Below, one piece after another: positions 5,156 to 5,522 of a stretch of 5,522 bases of DNA. This DNA is from Blastococcus sp. GTDB lineage: Bacteria; Actinomycetota; Actinomycetes; Mycobacteriales; Geodermatophilaceae. Both the position numbers and the translations under genes were made by a program. Below the pieces are notes generated by a model that was not told the origin of the DNA, made no database searches, and worked only from the letters and a program-made list of their open reading frames with translations. Numbering within the stretch: the first letter of the stretch is position 1; each line of letters begins with the position of its first letter. The stretch covers positions 1 through 5,522 of the forward strand of contig JAOPUS010000089.1 of NCBI GenBank assembly GCA_025963345.1. The letters run 5' to 3'.

Positions 5156-5522
5156 CTACAGGCCCCGCTGAGCGCGGAAGAACGCGCGTAGCAGCGTGGC
5201 GGACTCCTCGGCCCGCACTCCCGCGGTGACCTCCGGCCGGTGATTGAGCCGGCGGTCGCGGACGACGTCCCAGAGCGAGCCGGCCGCTCCCGCCTTGGCG
5301 TCGTCGGCGCCGTAGACGAGCCGGGCGACGCGGGCGAGGACCAGCGCTCCAGCGCACATCGTGCAGGGCTCGAGCGTCACGACGAGGGTGCAGCCCTCGA
5401 GCCGCCACGTGCCGAGAGCGGCGGCGGCCTGCCGCAGCGCGAGGACCTCCGCGTGCGCCGTGGGGTCGCCGTCGGCCTCGCGCCGGTTGCACGCCGCGCC
5501 GAGCACCGCGCCGTCAGGGCCG
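5156..5522 (-). CDS. tadA: tRNA adenosine(34) deaminase TadA (partial, N-terminus beyond the window)
   Basis: TadA converts adenosine 34 of tRNA-Arg(ACG) to inosine, an essential step in decoding CGN codons. The visible part shows the zinc-dependent deaminase signature: HAE (His codon at 5455-5453, with the catalytic Glu two codons on) and PCTMC, whose two cysteines (codons at 5365-5363 and 5356-5354) complete the zinc site. These are followed by AGALVLARVARLVYGADDAKAG. The TadA-typical CNRREADGDPTAHAE block precedes the His. The frame stays open to the window edge, and residues before the in-frame GTG at 5506 (GPDGAVLG when joined) fit the family, so that GTG is not the true start and roughly 40 N-terminal residues lie outside. 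The stop is TAG at 5158-5156. No defect is seen in the visible part. Cytosine or guanine deaminases share the motif, but the HAE context, the C-terminal helix and the adjacent tRNA favour TadA. Confidence 0.93.
   Translation of the reverse strand, partial: GPDGAVLGAACNRREADGDPTAHAEVLALRQAAAALGTWRLEGCTLVVTLEPCTMCAGALVLARVARLVYGADDAKAGAAGSLWDVVRDRRLNHRPEVTAGVRAEESATLLRAFFRAQRGL

Noticed and set aside
4917..5492. Minus-strand frame running through tadA and tRNA-Ser
   Set aside because: It is out of frame with tadA, whose zinc motifs are unmistakable, and it reads straight through the tRNA gene.
1..5522. CRISPR array, insertion sequence or tandem repeats
   Set aside because: I saw no regularly spaced repeats, transposase motifs or terminal inverted repeats with target duplications. 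Short GC palindromes were the only repeats found.

Overview
The window comes from a high-GC actinobacterium. Reading frames show strong G/C bias at third codon positions, a PknB-type Ser/Thr kinase is present, and tadA is linked to a tRNA-Ser gene. I cannot name the genus with confidence. Geodermatophilaceae or a related family would fit, but that is only an impression.

Layout. Positions 1-258 (+) hold the 3' end of an unrecognised gene. It is followed after 19 nt by a complete membrane Ser/Thr protein kinase (278-1912, +) with a proline-rich linker, one transmembrane helix and an outside NTF2-like domain. A GC-rich hairpin just after its stop is a likely terminator. From about 2100 to 4540 everything reads on the minus strand. 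In transcription order these genes are an AbiEi-type antitoxin/repressor (4473 to 3850), an AbiEii-type nucleotidyltransferase toxin (3824 to 2781) and a small two-helix membrane protein with a bacterial PH-like domain (2632 to 2108). The first two form a type IV toxin-antitoxin (AbiE, abortive phage infection) operon. It has good Shine-Dalgarno sites and an AT-rich promoter with overlapping repeats that looks like the autoregulatory operator. About 500 bp (4541-5056) without a convincing gene then leads to tRNA-Ser(CGA) (5145 to 5057, minus, CCA encoded) and the 3' part of tadA (from the window edge to 5156, minus).

Interpretation. The two flanks (kinase side and tadA/tRNA side) look like ordinary chromosomal genes. 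The middle looks like accessory defence cargo: it is less GC-rich by hand count, carries AbiE, and ends close to a tRNA 3' end, a usual integration target. No integrase, transposase or duplicated tRNA 3' end is visible in the window, so island status is an inference.

The most unusual points are a Cys/His-rich N-terminal tag on the AbiEii toxin, the membrane PH protein immediately downstream of the AbiE pair, and a series of compact hairpins in the gene-free stretch between AbiEi and the tRNA. AbiE itself is a known family. I see no clearly new system, only a possibly unusual variant of it.
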